From assembly GCA_029224185.1 (NCBI GenBank), contig CM055207.1, positions 10,271,073-10,335,072 on the forward strand: a stretch of 64,000 bases of DNA. The letters run 5' to 3'. The first letter of the stretch is position 1, and the number at the start of each line of letters is the position of its first letter. The position numbers were made by a program, and so were the translations under genes. Below the pieces are notes generated by a model. That model saw nothing but the letters and a program-made list of their open reading frames with translations, was not told where the DNA came from and searched no databases. This document shows, one piece after another, positions 61,732 through 64,000 of the stretch. This DNA comes from Karalla daura. Its lineage: Eukaryota > Chordata > Actinopteri > Chaetodontiformes > Leiognathidae.

Positions 61732-64000
61732 TTGTCTAATTTCTTCATAAAATGATGCCATTCATTCAAAGGGACACCAAGGGTCAGTGCTCTCAAATTA
61801 TTAGCTCTTCTTTAGCACTAGCGTTAGTGTAAAGCTATTAAGTTACATTTTCAGTTGATGGAGAGTCTTTCTCACATAAATGAATGTTGTCATCACCAAA
61901 CAACAAACCACAACATTAGACGTATGTCATCGCTAATGTTGGAAGACACTCCTCCCTGCCTCTTCATCTCAGACACATATCTGCTGTAATTCTGCCTGTG
62001 AACATGAGAATAAAGATATGGTCTGTTCCCAACCTTGTTTGTCTTTTTGGTCATGTAAATCGACACTACAGCCAATCGATGATCGAATTTTCTTTTTTTT
62101 TTGCGAGATATGACTTTGTCACTGGGCTCTGTGAAGCCGCACAGACTTAAATCTTAAGACAATGATAAGCATTTTAAGCTCTTGTGGGCCAACAGAAAAA
62201 AACATTGAGTTCGACAGGTGCTCTGGAGCTTTGTCTACCGGGACTCAAGCACTTTTATTACTGCACCCATCATCAAAAATAAAAAAAAGATTGGATCAAG
62301 GGATTTACTCCAAGTGGAAACAGACAACTTTTAATCCCGTTGGACCACTTTTTTAGATACAGTACTGTTGGAACAGCTGTCGTAAAAGCACATGGAGCAC
62401 AAGCTGTTTCCTTCACAGCACGGGAACAACCAAAAACACATGATACATGATATATACATGATACATGACACACAAGATGAAATAAAAGCAGCTTTAACGC
62501 TGAGGAATCCATATTTGCTTTATAATGATGAGCTCCAACAAAAAGCTGTCCATTCCCAGTTTAATTTACCCACTAACATACTACAACAGGAGGAAGCTAG
62601 TTAGCCAGACATGCTAAGTAAGGTGGACGAGCACACGCTTTAATCCGCCACACTTAGGTTGTGGGCAGGGTTTAGCAAACAGTGAATTGAGGCGGGAGCT
62701 GCACTCATGTCATTTTTGTCTTCATTCTTGCTAGTATATGATAACTAATTCCACCCTTTTGAAACGAGCCAATTCCAGTTTGCTAATCTGCGCGCACTTT
62801 CTTTCTGAGAGATGCGTAGCTCCTTCACGGAGGCAGGGAGTGTAGGTCACAGCAGCCAACCTTCGCGTATTGAGAAAGGATAAAAGATTATGAGCCGGAG
62901 AAATTATAGCACCTTGGAAAAAAGAGAAAAAAGAAGAAAAAAAGAAAACTGGGGGAAAAAGCTTAATCTCTATTATTTCCAGGATTAGCCTCTGGGTGAC
63001 TCAACATCACAGCAATCACAGAGGGAAGGAAATGGCATCTTTTCATGCAGCGTGGAGAAAAAAAAAAAAAAGGAGGAGGGGAGGTGGGAAGGAAGCGGCG
63101 AATCAGAGAGAGAGAGCTTCAGAGGAGAGGCTGCTCTGGCTCCTTTCACGGTGAATGCATTTCCCGGGATCATCTGTCTGAGCCAGATTCGGTCTCCGGT
63201 CTGAACTGCTATGGTGGTGGTGGTGGTGGTGGTGGTGTGGAGGCACGCTCTAATTTCTGACACCTACTAACATCCCCTGATGAGCCTCCTCGCTTTGGCA
63301 TTAATGCTTTGTGGCATTAACAACGACATAATTTATTCGATTCACTGAATTTAATGCGGAAAGCTCATAAAGCACTTTGATATGCTATTATATCGAAACG
63401 CGGAGAGCGCTTTAAGATCGGGAGCAAATTCAGTCAGAGTGACAGACAGCAGAGATGGTATTGTGTATAGCGAGACCAAATGCAAATGGAAAGCTGGAAA
63501 ACGCTGATTATTTTGGTCTCGATTCGAAGCTGACCCCACAGGTTATCTTCACTTTATTGCCTCGGGCTTGCTCGAGTCGAGACTCGTTTTATTTGTTATG
63601 TTTTCGCGTCTGAATGAAACAAACTCACACGACAACGTCGCATTTCATGTTTTGTGCGCCATCAAAACAACTTTTTATGCAGCAAGAACAAGAGAACTGG
63701 TTTCAACTCGATGATGCTGCACTTTTTTAAACCAACAACATGGAGGTGAAGTAAAGAAAAAATGAAGCTTTACCTGAGATGTAGGGTCACCGAAATGAGT
63801 CATTTAGACTATGTGATAAATGAAATGCATGTAGGTATGATGATTATGTATTACATATTACTCAGTATGTGTTTCACTGCATTGTAGGGTAACGTTATTA
63901 AGACACAATGGGTAAATTAGTTAATCCTGTGAAACTAAGGAAAGCATGTGAGTATGCACATGTGCATGTATAACTGTGCATTTCTCATTTTTCTTTGTGT
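61732..64000. other. Unassigned non-coding sequence at window end
   Basis: No exon recognised. Contains AT-rich blocks with homeodomain-like cores at 63290-63400 and a (GGT)n run at 63210-63237. Probably znf385c intron or upstream DNA. Confidence 0.4.

Overview
This window is nuclear DNA from a ray-finned (teleost) fish. The evidence is vertebrate-type intron/exon genes with GT-AG introns, very frequent CA/TG, TAGA and purine microsatellites, fish-style tRNA-like SINE fragments and short DNA-transposon MITEs, and a gene order matching human 17q21.2. All gene identities come from reading translated exons and comparing them with remembered family sequences; no database search was possible.

Layout, left to right: the 3' half of fkbp10 (+, 202-2569), a collagen prolyl isomerase of the ER; nt5c3b (-, 4089-6535), a cytosolic 5'-nucleotidase, convergent with fkbp10; about 3 kb with no gene; klhl11 (-, 9608-12291), a two-exon BTB-BACK-Kelch Cullin-3 adaptor; acly (-, coding 14737-34398, non-coding first exon near 37129-37250), complete ATP-citrate lyase in 27 coding exons that join in frame to 1092 residues; dnajc7 (-, 39482-44974), a TPR/J-domain co-chaperone of 497 residues in 14 exons; an intergenic stretch with a perfect CTCF consensus; and the last seven exons of a znf385 zinc-finger gene (-, 47487-57677), called znf385c from synteny. 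The remaining 6.3 kb is znf385c intron or upstream sequence. In human the same interval also holds KLHL10, TTC25, CNP and NKIRAS2, none of which I can find here.

The most unusual object is a 4,827-bp LTR retroelement (28457-33283) in acly intron 2, in the same orientation as acly. Its two 624-bp LTRs look identical, it has a 4-bp target duplication, a tRNA-His primer binding site, a retroviral-type gag with coiled coil and CCHC knuckle, and a textbook -1 frameshift signal (GGGAAAC, 9-nt spacer, 10-bp stem) leading into an unrecognised second ORF. No reverse transcriptase or integrase is visible, so it is non-autonomous. Near its 3' end it carries the complement of 18 nt of the 5' half of the same tRNA-His, suggesting a bipartite primer binding site like that of yeast Ty3.

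A second theme is microsatellites placed against splice sites: sense-strand (TG)n tracts precede 3' splice sites in five exons of four genes, one acly exon lies between complementary (TG)n and (CA)n tracts, and acly exon 3 is preceded by about 540 bp of pyrimidine-rich repeat.
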